Source: Chiua virens
Taxonomy: Eukaryota; Basidiomycota; Agaricomycetes; Boletales; Boletaceae
Length of the DNA stretch: 64,000 nt
NCBI GenBank assembly: GCA_019787685.1
Contig: JAHNUO010000006.1
Coordinates: forward strand, 992,001-1,056,000
Direction of reading: 5' to 3'
Shown here in pieces: positions 1 to 11,533 of this stretch (the stretch's first letter is position 1; each line of letters starts with the position of its first letter). A program made the translations under genes and the position numbers. A model generated the notes under the pieces. It was not told where the DNA came from. It ran no database searches and was given only the letters and a program-made list of their open reading frames with translations.

Positions 1-2
1 AC

Positions 3-1014
3 TTGAGGACCGCTATAACACAGCTTCCTGAACTCACTGCTCGTAAGGCGACGCTCGACACACACATGAACATTGCTACGGCACTACTTGAACAGATCAA
101 GAAAAGAGGCCTCGATGAGTTGTTCAGTACCGAAGAAGCGGTCAACAAGCAAGTAAGCATACCACTGCCGTCGTCCATGACGTAGTCTCACGACTCGAGT
201 CACTAGACTGTCTCATCCATTCTAGAGACGCTCCGTGCGCCTCGGGCCGATGGTGTTTTCGAACCCGAGGACAAGCTCCGTCTTGTTCTGGTGTTCTATC
301 TCTCTTCACCTGATAATGCGATTTCCAAGGATGATATTACTGAGCTGGAGAAAGAGCTCAAAAATGTAGGTGCAGATACGGCGGCATTCGAGTACGTTCG
401 ACGAACAAGAGAAATCTCGCGCATGACTGTTTCTACGGCCGTCGGCGGGACATCCACCCCGGTTCTTGGTGGTCAAGGGGAACTATTTAGAGGTTTTACA
501 GCGTTTGGAAACAAGGTTCGTATGATCTTTTTCGGTGCCTTCTGGCGATTGATCCGCCACTTGTTATAAGCTCACTGACCGCCTGAAAGAGGGTGGATTA
601 GAAAACTTGATTTCAGGCGTGAAGAATTTCTTGCCGGCGAACAAACTGCTACCTGTGACACGACTCACCGAGGCACTGATGGATTCTTCCGCTGCATCGA
701 ACCAGTCCTTGCAAGAGACTGACGAATATTTGTTCTTGGATCCTCGAGCACATCGACATGCTCAGGGGTTGGGTGTTTCTGGAGCTAGTGGTGGACCTGG
801 TGTTGGCGGTGCCTCAAGCACCGGCAGGGCACGACGTATGGCATTCACAGATGGTATGGTATTCGTGGTTGGAGGCGCAAGTTATGTCGAGTATGGAAAC
901 CTGGAAGAGTGGGCAGCTAAGACCGGGAAGCGTCTCATGTACGGTGGTACGGAAATAGTTGATCCTGGAAGCTTTGTTGGCGTACTACAGGATCTGGGTA
1001 AAGGCACTCTGTAG
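3..1014 (+). CDS. SLY1: Sec1/Munc18-family protein Sly1, C-terminal part (5' truncated)
   Basis: Exons 3-152, 228-515 and 571-1014 join in frame to 293 residues ending in TAG; the start lies off the left edge. Sly1 is the SM protein of ER-Golgi transport that binds the syntaxin Sed5 and promotes SNARE assembly. The visible part covers the C-terminal half of the fold: a helical stretch around [19 protein letters not shown], the [12 protein letters not shown] segment, and the typical C-terminal block [20 protein letters not shown] followed by [13 protein letters not shown]. Introns are about 75 and 55 bases with normal GT..AG ends. Its partner Sed5 is encoded at 55329-56655. It is convergent with the next gene, 132 bases away. 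Identification is firm; only its 5' part is missing. Confidence 0.9.
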
Positions 1015-1146
1015 CTGTATTGCAAGGACTTCAGAGAAGGGCAATTGGAGCATCATCCATCATCCATCACGATTACATCACTACCAAGTGACAGTTAGAG
1101 GCTACCTCAAGTCGGGTCAAAATATCCCAAATCAAGCTCATGTAAA

Positions 1147-2455
1147 TCACTTCCTGTTGTTAGAGCGCATCATAAGAATCTGAACGAGACGGACACTGGA
1201 ACAGTATCAGTGTGTGGTCAAGCTCATCATCACTACCACTCACAAGATGTTGATCATATCAAGCTCCAAAGCAATCGCCTCCTTCATGGGGTCCCTGGAA
1301 ATAACACCCATTTCTGCCATGCGTGCATGCTGCAAGATCTTTTGAGTACTGATAGAGAAGTTAGTGACAGATCGCAGAATAAGGATGAGTTAGTGCCCAC
1401 TCGTAAAGAACAAAGCCGCCAAACACAGCTAAGCCGCCGTAAAGAGAGATCGACTCAGCGATAGCAAGTCCACGCATACCAAGCGGGAGGGCCATCGGTG
1501 CGATTGAGGAGAGGGCTACAACGGTCACACCAGCAAGAAGCGGACCACCCATGTACAGATACTTGTCATTCCTGTCATTCACCAGATATATTGGTGCCGC
1601 TTCTACAGAGACACGTATAAACATACCTGGCAGTAGCACCGACGTAAGACAGGGAACCAACCACCCCACACGTGTATAGCGCAGCACGAGACAAGATAGC
1701 CGGACTAAGGAAGAATAGTGGGCTTAATGTTGCTGCTTGACACGCGTTAAATCCCTACAGAAAGTGATTAGATGATACGTGTCAAAATATCATGGTCAAG
1801 CATCAGCGACTTGCCAGCCAGAAAAGGTGTTTCTGCACGGTTCTTTCCGGAGGGGTGTAATATACACCCATCATGGAGCCGATACTCCCGACAAGGCTCA
1901 CACCCAAAACGAGCCCTGCAACGGTTACATTTGAGAAGTTGGAATTTAAAGAGGGTGAATACATACACGGATTCGCCGACATGATCCTAAAAGCAACCCC
2001 AGATCTGAACATACTTCGAGCAGCTAGTGCTGTCAGCACAAGGCCACCACCAGTGTACTTGAAACTATCATGCAAATAGGACTGTTCTGTAGCACTCAAT
2101 GAGTCACGAGTGTCCCTATTCAAAAAAGCTTCTGCGACAATGACGGTGCCTGCCACCGCGACCTACACACTTGAGCTAACCAGGGAAAGTGCATGCTATT
2201 GGTACGTACAGCAGTAATCGCAAATTTCTTCCAACCCTCTTGTGAGGAGGCGGATGTGACAGTTTGTGCATCTGTTATGATGGTGCGAGAAAACCCGGAC
2301 AATGGGAGTAGGGATAGTGTGGCAGGACGTTTCTGGAGGACATTCTTGAAGGTGCCAAAGCGCGAGCTGGCGTTGGTGGAGAAATGGTGCAGTCGCGAGC
2401 GCACGGTAGCTTGTAGCACGCTGCGGGGTAGGGCTGGTTTGAGGACGAACAACAT
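1147..2455 (-). CDS. GHITM/TMBIM5-type mitochondrial inner-membrane protein (Bax-inhibitor-1 family)
   Basis: Seven exons (2455-2210, 2162-1967, 1915-1815, 1754-1627, 1571-1401, 1348-1244, 1195-1147) give 331 residues. The first ~80 residues are rich in Arg/Ser and lack acids, as in a mitochondrial presequence. Then come the family blocks YLHDSFKYTGGGL, LVGSIGSMMGVYYTPPE, a run of hydrophobic helices (ILSRAALYTCGVVGSLSYVG, KYLYMGGPLLAGVTVVAL), LYDTQKILQHARM and the C-terminal helix ending in a basic tail. Human GHITM is an inner-membrane protein linked to cristae structure and proton-coupled calcium transport. Intron 4 starts with GC instead of GT (1813-1814, GCAAGT). The initiator is either Met at 2455 (chosen: directly begins the presequence) or an in-frame upstream codon. 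Confidence 0.88.
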
Positions 2456-2693
2456 GGTGGTTTCTGTCCAAGAGCAGGCAAATATCGAGGATATGTCCAA
2501 GGGTTATTACTAATAATGAATTAGTCAGATGCCAGTCGTTGACGTCACGACACTAAGTACGCTTTTTGTAAAGACGAAATAAATGCATTTTAAACTCAGA
2601 AACCCAAGTTATGTTTCGAACTCCGATTAACTCTATACCGCCATAAGCAGAGTGCCGAGAATAACAATACATATTACATAATGAAAAACATGC

Positions 2694-4810
2694 TTACGAC
2701 GCAGGTAACTTGAACTTGGTTGGGTCAACAACACCGACTACCTTGTGCTCCATTGCCAACGCAATCAGACTCTGTTCCCCCCATTGCTTCCAGTCGATTT
2801 CAAAAACACCTGTCTTTTCTGCACAAGTCCACGACCAATTTCGTTCTCGTGTCTTCACCAAACAATCAGCCCCGGCTTTCAGCTTGAGAAGCTGGTCTTC
2901 ACCCACCTTGACATCATATATATACAATGAGCCGTCCCCGCCGCCAGTCGCAAGCAGTGTCCCATCTGGGCTGAATGATAGGGCAAACACATATTTGGTG
3001 TGATCCGTGAATTCTTTCAAGCAGTCTCCCGTCACCGCGTCCCACAGCCGGGCTGTATAATCGAATGATGCCCTACCGCAGAGTAAAGTTCGCATTAGCA
3101 ATCATCTGGTTCATATCGCTTACGTTGCAACCATTTCATGTTCTCCTGCCTGGGTGTTCGGACACCACTTGATGGCAGTTACACACCGTGTGTGGCCCTT
3201 CAGGAGGATGTCATCGGATATAAACTTTGCCGAATGCAAGTGTTCGATATTCCATATCCGGGCAGTCGTATCGTCAGAGGATGTCGCCAGGCGTGTGTGT
3301 GATGAGTTGCATTTGAGCATAGTCAATTCTCCTTCGTGTCCTCTACAACAATGTCAAATTCAATGATGAGATGCTTCATCTGACCAACATACCTAAGAGT
3401 GTGAATAGGTTTAGATCCGATCAGAGAGACGATATGAACCACCCTATCACTCCCGCCAGTCGCGAATGTAGAATCATCAATCCATTCAACATCCAGACAA
3501 CAAGCTTCTGACACCCCCTTTCAGTGAGTCCCTCCCGCTGAGACTGTATAATAGATTACCTTCATGATTTCGAAATTGGCGATGTATTCTCTTATTTTTG
3601 ACGTCCCAGACGCATGCTGTACTGTCCAAACTCGCGGTGGCTATCCATTGTCCTGAGGGGGAGAACTTGGCAGCGAAAATAGGTCCCTTTAAGGTATCAG
3701 TACAACCACTGTGAGACCAACTGCGCACCAAACCTTGTGGTGGTCGTCTGTGAGATATGTCTTTCCTGCAGAGGTGCAAACGCGGAGTACTGCGTCGTAC
3801 GACCCTATCGCTACAAGCGAACCATCGGGGTTCCAGTCAACGGATGTCAGATCGGCTTGGGGAGAGGTAGTAAGGTTGGACAATGTTAATGTCGGCCGAG
3901 GAGGGCGGCTCGAGGAACCCTCGCACGAAGTAAATGGGATGTTCCAATAGTTGACTATGGCGTCGCGTGATCTATCGTGTAATGAGTCAAATCAACATCG
4001 AAAGCGACGGTCTAGCGCGCATACCCCGATACAAGCTGTCCCACTGTAGTTGGGCTCCAAGCGACTACGAAAACCTACGCCCGGTTATTTCACGTTGTCT
4101 TACTGGCTTGTAACTCACCTCCGCTTTGTGAGCTTGCAGTAGCCTGACTGCATCCATACGTTTTGTCTTTGATTTCTTCACCGTATTCTCTGGCGGTGGT
4201 GGTTGTAAATCAGACAGCTTCACTTCCTTGGAAGCAGTAGTAACGGCTTGAGGTCCTACAAATACGAGTCACATCGGTGCCACTGGTGAACGTGACTGGC
4301 GCACTATCAACAATCATCGTGGTGTGATTATCTTCGACCTCTTTCCTGGCACGCTTCTCAGCGCGTGCATCCTCCGTGGAAGGCGAAATTGACTTCCGCT
4401 TAACACCAGTATCGCCGGTTGCCGTGGTCACGTTGGACTCTGCGGGGTGTTGGAGAGCCAGGAGCGTCGTTGCATTCGGTTCACTGGAGCATACATGATG
4501 CTCAAGCAAAGAGAAGCCATTCTTGCAGTTCTTCGCGAAAGAGTCTCCCCTCCAGTGCGCCTCCACCTCCGCATACAAAAGGGCCTTGCTGAGACGTTCT
4601 ACCAACTCACCACGCGGAATGTGTTTCTTTATGTGATGGGAGTGGTCCAATCGACCCTCCATACGTAGCGAGAACGCTGAGTGCTGAAAGCCTAAGGTGA
4701 CGTTAAACTCGAGAGGGAGAGCGGACAAGGACTGAAGTACCGGAGTCTTGAAAGTAGGCATGTATGAGGCAGTTGACCTCATCCGCAGTGATGGTTATTG
4801 GAACCGTCAT
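2694..4810 (-). CDS. TBL1: TBL1-like LisH/WD40 corepressor subunit
   Basis: Nine exons (4810-4741, 4691-4305, 4255-4119, 4074-4025, 3971-3734, 3686-3560, 3507-3393, 3342-3124, 3072-2694) encode 573 residues. The N-terminus is a LisH motif (ITADEVNCLIHAYFQDSG then FQHSAFSLRMEG), followed by a low-complexity Lys-rich linker with a likely nuclear signal (KRKS, EKRARKE). About eight WD40 repeats follow, with clear WD-like endings (IVNYWN, ACVWDV, ARIWNI, ARLWDA). TBL1 and yeast Sif2 are the scaffold WD40 proteins of histone-deacetylase corepressor complexes (SMRT/N-CoR, Set3C). Intron 2 (4256-4304, donor GTGCGC) is the weakest junction but is required by frame. The gene starts 782 bases from the divergent DCAF11 gene. 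Confidence 0.9.
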
Positions 4811-5592
4811 AATATGCGGCAGTTTTGCTTGGTGGCCGAGTGAGAACTACTTTTGTTGTGGATGACTACTTGCAGAGTGCGGACTTGGAAAACTAGGGTT
4901 GAAAGTTTCTCGTTTGGTCCCACCGGGTGCAACACTCATCTCAGCAGCTGCCAAAATACGAATTGCCCCCATCTCTGTCTGAATTGTGCTCGGCTCCAAC
5001 CCTGTTGGTCTGCTGATGCCACTACTTGTGGGCTGTAACTATGATAGGGGCCTAATGATTTGCCTTTTTGTGGGTCCCCTAGGATAACAATTCTTGTCGT
5101 GCCAGATTCTACTCCGAAGGGGTGGAGTTGCTGCAGGAGCCGAGAGACATTGCGTTGCGTTTCAGACCCAGACTTTACAGTCAATTGCGTCGGCCCTCAT
5201 TATCTGAGAGGTCAATTACAGCAGTTTGCGAAGATAAATGTTGGCTAGCTGATCTGGCACCGACACGTAGCAAATCTGATTCTTGGTAATAATAATACAG
5301 CGCCTTCACCGCACGAGCTCGCCGCGATCCCTCTCTCGCACACCCTGATAAGATTACGACTATATCAGGTATCCACTGTTGAGCTTGCAAAGATGGCTGC
5401 GAATATGGGCTCCGCGTGAAGGGATCTGCTCGGGAACAGAGAAAATCGGGCAAAAGTTAGAGAAAGGGTAACGTCCGGCGATCCGAACAAGTATCGTAGC
5501 TTGACAAGCCGCTGTCTAGTGATGACGTGAGCAACTGGGGCGGCCGAGAAATAGATAATAACCGTTCCCGAGCTTCCAAGGTCCGAGTCATC
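4811..5592. other. Intergenic region between TBL1 and DCAF11, no gene supported
   Basis: This 782-base gap separates two divergent WD40 genes and should hold both promoters. Short open frames exist on the minus strand (5181-5453 and 4936-5184) but show no domain, no recognisable family and no clear splice joining. Longer than the other divergent gaps in this window (107-253 bases), so a short unrecognised gene or non-coding transcript cannot be excluded. Confidence 0.5.
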
Positions 5593-8174
5593 ATGCCCGA
5601 ATACGATTTCGATATGGATGTGCCCTCCGACGAAGACGACGCTTATGATGGCCCTGACGCTTACTTAGAGGGCGACGATAACATTCTCGAGCTCGAAGTA
5701 GATCAAGACACCAATCCCTCTCACATTGCCAGTGATGACCCAGGGAGCACAGCGATTGCTCAGATCTTGCGTTGTAAGTGCTTCGCGGCGTGTCCTCCCG
5801 CCGGCCGGCTCTCTTCACATCTCATTTGCCAGCACTGTTCGACCTTCAACATGGTAACACGACTAGCCCCAGTCCGGGTACTGCTAGTCGAGGTAACAAC
5901 GAGAGACATACGATCACCTACGGCGACCTGGTACGTTTACTACGGACTAGTGGCCCCCCAAGAAGAGACCAAGAAGAGGATGACGAAGATGAAGACAATG
6001 ACGAAGACGAGTATTATGGAGCCAGCTCGGACTGGAACAGGCAATGGTTCCCTTCCCACACCGAGCCTCAGCAGAAGGGCGTCGAGCTGCTCATGAGTGG
6101 TGAATTTGGTTGTGTGGGCAACACACTCAGGTCCAATAAGGGTAACAGGAACGTTTCACGCTCACTCTTGGACCGGTCCTGCAGGTCTCGTGGGACTGTG
6201 TCCAGGGAAGAGCTAAGCAGTGTGCGTCTACATTTCCCTCTAGTATTTTACATACACTCTACTTACAGTCTTACACAACCTAGGAGCTTATACCTAATTC
6301 CAACGGGACTGCCGTAGCTTCCAATGGTGCCAACCTTTACGTTGGCCAATTCTCCAAAGGTGACTAACTTACGGCTTGGTATCCCTAACACGGGCTAATA
6401 TCTCTGCCGGACAGACTCCTCCTTTTATTATACTTGCTGTCAAGGTTAGCCGGTGATTTGTTTTCGTGTCTTTTGTCGCTTAAATTCGAACAGACTTTCG
6501 TCTGCATGTATATGATATGACGTCGCCACCGACAAAGTACTTGGAACCCCGGCGGAACACACGTCGCAGGGTACCGCCCCTTCGTGATGATGAGCATGAT
6601 CACGAGTCCACCCTCAAAATTCTGAAGACTATTCAGGGACATCCGGGCAGATGGACTATCACTGATTCTCATCTGAGTCCCGACAACGAAAGGCAAGGAT
6701 TAATTTTCAGGATAAAAGTTTCAATACTCAACTGTACAACTCAGAATGATTTATTCATCTATTGTGGGTCATGTGTTCGTTATGAATTTCATACACTAAA
6801 GTCGTTCGACAGTCACCCACAGTGTATATGACAAACACATTAGATTCTTCCACAGTACAAACACCTATCCGCTTCGTTGATCAGGGTCGCCGTCAAGCCC
6901 GACCCTTATGGGGCACCCATGACGAGGATTCGTTTGGTATTTGGAGTTGTCGGTTCTCTGCTGATGGCAAGGAAGTTATTGCAGGCGGAAGCGGTCATAT
7001 TTTTGGTACGCGAGTTATACACCAATGCACCCCTAGGATTGCTCACACCACTCAGTGTATGATCTTTTGGCGGATCGTAGAACAGTGAAAATCACGGCAC
7101 ATTCACTTGACGTGAATAGTTGCTGTTGGGCTGACACTGCATCAGGGAATGTGCTGATCAGCGCTTCGGATGATACGTTCCTCAAAGTCTGGTAAAGTTA
7201 CTTCCTGTCTCGCCTACGGTTGGCAGTTGACCATGATCCGTGGCAGGGATAGACGGTCACTCGGAGAATCACAAAAGCCATCAGGAGTGCTCGTTGGCCA
7301 TACCGAGGGTATCACTAATGTATCTGCCAAAGGAGATGGGAGATACATCATTTCGAATGGCAAGGACCAGGCACTCCGACTGTGGGATCTGCGCAAGATG
7401 TGCAGCAGCACCGACTTTGATTCGTTCACACACAGAAATTATAGATGTCCAGATTATGACTACAGGTATGGCTTATGGGTCACCGTATACTCCTGACTTA
7501 CACTGCACGAAGATATGGTCATTTCCCGAGACCAAAGCGTGCCGCACACCCGAGCGATTGTAGTGTCATGACATATCGGGGACACGCTGTCTTACGCACT
7601 CTTATACGGTGCAACTTCAGTCCCGCAGAAACTACCGGTGGCCAATACATCTACTCCGGGTCAGCAGATGGGAAAATTCACGTAAGTCGACATGATTCCT
7701 CATTGTCTTATTATAATCAATGAACGACGCTGTTTAAAGATCTGGTCACTGGATGGTCGAATTGTTCAAACCCTGGATCGTTCACAAACCCTGCCAATGT
7801 CGTGTGATCCATCTGGTCCGGAGCTAGAACCCCTATCAGGACCCCGTTCAGCAGTGTGTGTCCGAGACGTGAGCTGGAGCTCCAGTGTAATGACTCCTTC
7901 TACGCGCATCTCTAGTCGCTAATGGGTGCCTTAGGAACCTGTACTGATGAGTGTCGGCTGGGAAAGTGCTCGTGTGGGTGGAAGCATCGTCGCCCGCCAT
8001 GAGTGGAAAGGGCTCTCAAAAATGGCCTATTCGCTGGAAGATTTCACTGAGAAGCAACGTACAGAACGAGACCAAAGGGCAGCGAGGCGAGCAGCAGGGT
8101 ACCGACGTGTACCCGGCGCATTCGAAGAGGAAGAGGAGCTCGAAGAGGAAGAGGTAGAAGATGAGGAACTTTGA
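5593..8174 (+). CDS. DCAF11: DCAF11/WDR23-like WD40 receptor of CRL4 ubiquitin ligase
   Basis: Twelve exons (5593-5773, 5833-6221, 6284-6359, 6415-6444, 6494-6692, 6745-6763, 6813-7005, 7056-7191, 7247-7465, 7513-7681, 7740-7886, 7935-8174) encode 665 residues. An acidic N-terminus and the block TYGDLVRLLR precede seven WD40 repeats; DDB1-binding WDxR motifs are seen in FLKVWDRR and LRLWDLRK. The repeat SSDWNRQWF/YSGSADGKIHIWSLDGR matches the DCAF11 family, whose members present substrates (human: Nrf2, histone mRNA-binding SLBP) to CUL4-DDB1. The C-terminus ends in a Glu-rich tail (EEEEELEEEEVEDEEL). Intron 5 begins with GC (6693-6694, GCAAGG) and exon 6 is only 19 bases. Start codon chosen as the first ATG in frame after stops. 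Confidence 0.9.
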
Positions 8175-8310
8175 TTCAAGTTGGATTTGCCTTTTTGGAC
8201 ACTCGGTTTCGTTGCCACTTGTATAGCTACTGCCACCCCTTTCGGCCCACTGTATCATCAACGCGGCTGATAAACGCCCTAAACTGGCCCCATCAACCCA
8301 CTGTTACACA

Positions 8311-9266
8311 ATGGACCAGCTCTATGGCTTCCCGTCAGGGTATTTTATTATTCGCTCTGTTGCCACGAACCGCCTCTGGGACGTCAACTCAGACGAAGTC
8401 GAGGACGGAACTCCAACCATCTTATGGCCGGAGAAAGAGCAGTCGCTCGTTGAAAGTGGGTAGCACTTGCAGCATCGCACTAGTATCTCCAGCAACTCAT
8501 GAACCTGATAAGGCTTGAGAAACCCCGAGGCAAACAATCAGGTCTGTGGCTCCCTAAATAACTTAGGGTCTCGCGGTTCTCAGCCTAGTCCTACTCAGGT
8601 GTTTTTCATCGATACCTCTGGTACTTTGTGCTCGCGGGCCTCAGGACATGCGATCGACGTTGAGGGTATGAGCATACATCGGCAGATGAGATAGACCATT
8701 GACAGATTCTGCTTTACACAAGGGGATCGCTTGGTGTTGAGACATAGACGACCGGTTTCCCAGCCATATCCAAACGCCTATTCTCACCCGCTTCCACGAT
8801 TCTCATACAACCAAGAAACGCAGGAGATCTCCTTGTCATTCTTATGTGACCCTACATACCCACCTCCAGGAAATGCCACGTCTAACTCCTGGCGAAGGAG
8901 AAAGTATATTCTGTCTTCCGTTCCGATGAGGAAACCCAAATCATTTATCGATAATGCTTCTGCCTTTCTATCCGCGACTGTTGCAGCACCGTTTTCACTC
9001 CTTACTGGAGGCACGTCGACGCAACCAAAGAGCACCCCGGAAGACGTGTTTAGTGGGGATATAGACCTAGCAGAGGATGAAATGTTGGAGCAGGATCGCG
9101 GGGAAGAGGGTGAAGTCGATGACTCTCTACATTACACCGAGACCTCCGTGTTCTTTCCATCGATCAGGGAGGTGCATCGCCTGAGGGGCTAAATGCCAGG
9201 AGACGGAGGCAATGGCAGGTCGTTGCACTGCGTAGATCTGTCGCTCACCGTCGTACTTTGTCGTAA
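8311..9266 (+). CDS. Conserved fungal protein, possibly beta-trefoil-like, with apparent frameshift
   Basis: Exons 8311-8455, 8513-8541, 8599-8665 and 8723 onward encode a protein starting MDQLYGFPSGYFIIRSVATN. As written the frame closes at 9192 (236 residues). From about 9145 a second frame reads RVLSIDQGGASPEGLNARRR and RRQWQV up to a stop at 9266, and looks like the natural C-terminus. Switching between them needs a 1-base loss or 2-base gain near the CT repeat at 9124-9128, so I treat the gene as frame-broken there. The N-terminal pattern (aromatic-rich, repeated ILW/VFF strands, SGHAIDVEGDRLVL) resembles a ricin-B-like beta-trefoil lectin, but no QxW motif is clear, so function is left open. 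It follows DCAF11 on the same strand by 136 bases. Confidence 0.6.
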
Positions 9267-9563
9267 GAACGTTGGGTATGGATATCTTGTTACTAGCGGT
9301 CATGTTCGGGTTAAAATTTGAATTGTGGCACACCTGTCTGCCACAGATTGACAAGGTCTCTCAGACATTACCCGGGCTTGCCTTACGACTCCAAGCCTGT
9401 ATGCCATAATGGTCACCAGAAATAGCAAACCTCAGTACGACGCAAGCTCGAGAATTCTCACTGTCGCCTCGTGCCATGATAAGAATCTGAATGCGTGTGT
9501 GCACCTCCGACTGATCTTTTGTTCACCTTACACCGGTTCACAGTGACACATAAGGATCAAATA

Positions 9564-11180
9564 ATGAAGCACTTGCAAGCACTGGCGTTTTGCGTTGCCA
9601 TTGCGTCGGCTGCAGCCGCTGGCTCAGAGTCTGGACATCAACAACCTCTTCACGCCAGCTCCCTCAAGGAGACGGAAACATGGTTATCAAAGTATGGAAA
9701 ACAAATCGACCAACCGTTTCTCTGGACCACTGGCTTTCTCGCACGCAGAGTATGCGCGTTGCCTGGAGGACGAGTCTGCTACGTTTGACATTGCCATTCT
9801 CGGGATGCCGTTCGATACAGGCACCGTCCTTTCGTCCTGGAGCACGTTTTGGGCCATACGCGATCCGGTCAGGTAGCAGACGCCAGAGGCCTACTCGAGG
9901 CTACACCTTGGCATGGGGAAATAATCCCTACGAGTCGGGTCCGAAGATCCTTGATTGTGGAGACGTATGTTTTCTCTCAATTACGGACGTGATATGACCC
10001 ACTGACCCGATACTACTCAGGTTCCCACCTCGCCTTTTGACAATGCTCTTGCCGTGGACCAGATCGAGGTCGCGTATAACACATTGCTCGCACGTCCGCT
10101 TGCGTCAGGTTCTTCCCTCTGGTCTGGGGGAGCCGTTCTAGCCAAAGATAGTCGCGAGCATCCGAGAATCGTCAGGTAATCCAGTGATGTTTGTTTCATA
10201 CGCCTCCGTATCCTCATACAAATTCACTGGTCTAGTCTTGGTGGTGACCATACCATTGTTCTCCCTATCCTCCGAGCGCTCAATAAAGTCTATGGGACAA
10301 TCTCGGTGATCCATTTCGATGCCCATCTGGATACGTGGAACGGATATGCTGGGAGCGTAACAGATCAGTCACGCATTACTCATGGCACATTCTTTTCTAA
10401 AGCAAAGGAGGAAGATCTCATTGCAAATTCTAGTATCCACGCTGGTATTCGATGCAAGCTCGAGGTGAGAACCAAGGGCTACTACTAGAGGGCTTAATGA
10501 AACTCTTAGCCAGGGCCTCGGTGACCTTGTGAATGACGAATCAGTGGGATTTCATCTCATCACCAGCGACGACATCGATGACTATGGTGTGGCTTCCATC
10601 ATTGAGCGGATCAGGAAACGAGTCGGAGATACGCCGGTGTATTTGAGGTTGGGCTTCCACTACAAACAACGAACCCAATACTGACCTTACTTATAGCCTT
10701 GATATTGATGTACTTGGTAAACATGAGTCGCCTTTGAGAAAAGCGTTGGTTAATCATCATTGATACTAGATCCTAGCCAGGCACCGGGTAGTGAGTGTTC
10801 GCTTCATTGCATACAGGCAAGTACTCAGCGGAATTACAGCTGGTACCCCTGAAGCTGGAGGATGGACAAGCAGAGAAGTCAAGCGCATCATCAGAGGGCT
10901 GGCTGGCTTGAATTTCGTGTTCGTGTCCTATAAAGCCCTGTTTCATGACTTGACGACGCTTTTTTAGTGGTGCGGACGTCGTCGAGGTCGCACCTGCGTA
11001 TGACCACGGTAGGGCTCACTCTATTGTATGCTGGTTCTTATTTCTAACAGGAGATCTGTAGCCGAAATCACTGGTACCGCCGCCGCGGATATTGTTCACG
11101 ACTTCCTCTCGATGTTCGTGTCATCCAAGCCACCTAAAACTGTGGTCCTTCCAGGTGCACGGCCGAGAGATGAACTTTGA
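9564..11180 (+). CDS. Secreted-type agmatinase/ureohydrolase, two apparent frameshifts in exon 1
   Basis: Nine exons (9564-9964, 10021-10175, 10236-10464, 10514-10647, 10697-10716, 10770-10787, 10840-10918, 10968-11008, 11062-11180) encode about 397 residues once two extra bases in exon 1 are ignored. A signal peptide is visible ([20 protein letters not shown]). Ureohydrolase metal-binding blocks are complete: [16 protein letters not shown], and SLDIDVLDP followed by APG and [12 protein letters not shown]. These bind the two Mn ions that hydrolyse agmatine or a related guanidino compound to urea. Exons 5 and 6 are only 20 and 18 bases. Frame breaks of +1 lie near 9716-9722 (QPF then SGPLAFSH) and 9825-9832 (DTGT then FRPGARFGP). 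Substrate cannot be told from sequence. Confidence 0.85.
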
Positions 11181-11533
11181 CTTGATCACCGCATTAGTTC
11201 TGGTATTGTGGTCCCAGACATGGAAAGCGAGCTGGTAATACAAATTGTAGAAATTGCAGAGATTTTTTATTAACAATGTATGTAAGTTACATTTTGGCAC
11301 GAGTATCATGGCTCTCACCCGATCAGATCACGTCCGGACGTGTTCAGAAATGTTGAATGTGATTTTGAAATGTGAAAGGGTTCGAACTCGTCAGGGTTGA
11401 AACGTTGAAACAACGATCGTAAATGTAAGTATATAAAGTACGATACAAGGGTATTGAAGCCATTGAAAATAGTCCTTAGAAGTGGTCCGCATGACAATAG
11501 GGTGTTCGCGAGAGTCAGTAACGAGTCATTTTG
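11181..11533. other. Convergent intergenic region, no gene seen
   Basis: This 353-base gap lies between the 3' ends of the ureohydrolase and PalI genes. It is AT-rich and should contain both 3' untranslated regions and polyadenylation signals. No open frame with family similarity was seen. A short GAAACGTTGAAAC motif near 11400 is the reverse complement of a repeat at 23647-23671. Confidence 0.6.

Noticed and set aside
3687..3733. Alternative joining in TBL1 giving SGCTDTLKG before GPIF
   Set aside because: The intron with donor after HHK and acceptor before GPIFAAK restores a proper WD repeat and correct phase.
4853..5453. Short gene in the gap between TBL1 and DCAF11
   Set aside because: The open frames show no conserved pattern and no acceptable splice pairing.
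11380..11400. T-loop-like GGTTCGAACTC suggesting a tRNA
   Set aside because: No matching anticodon or acceptor arms can be drawn in the 75 bases upstream or around it.
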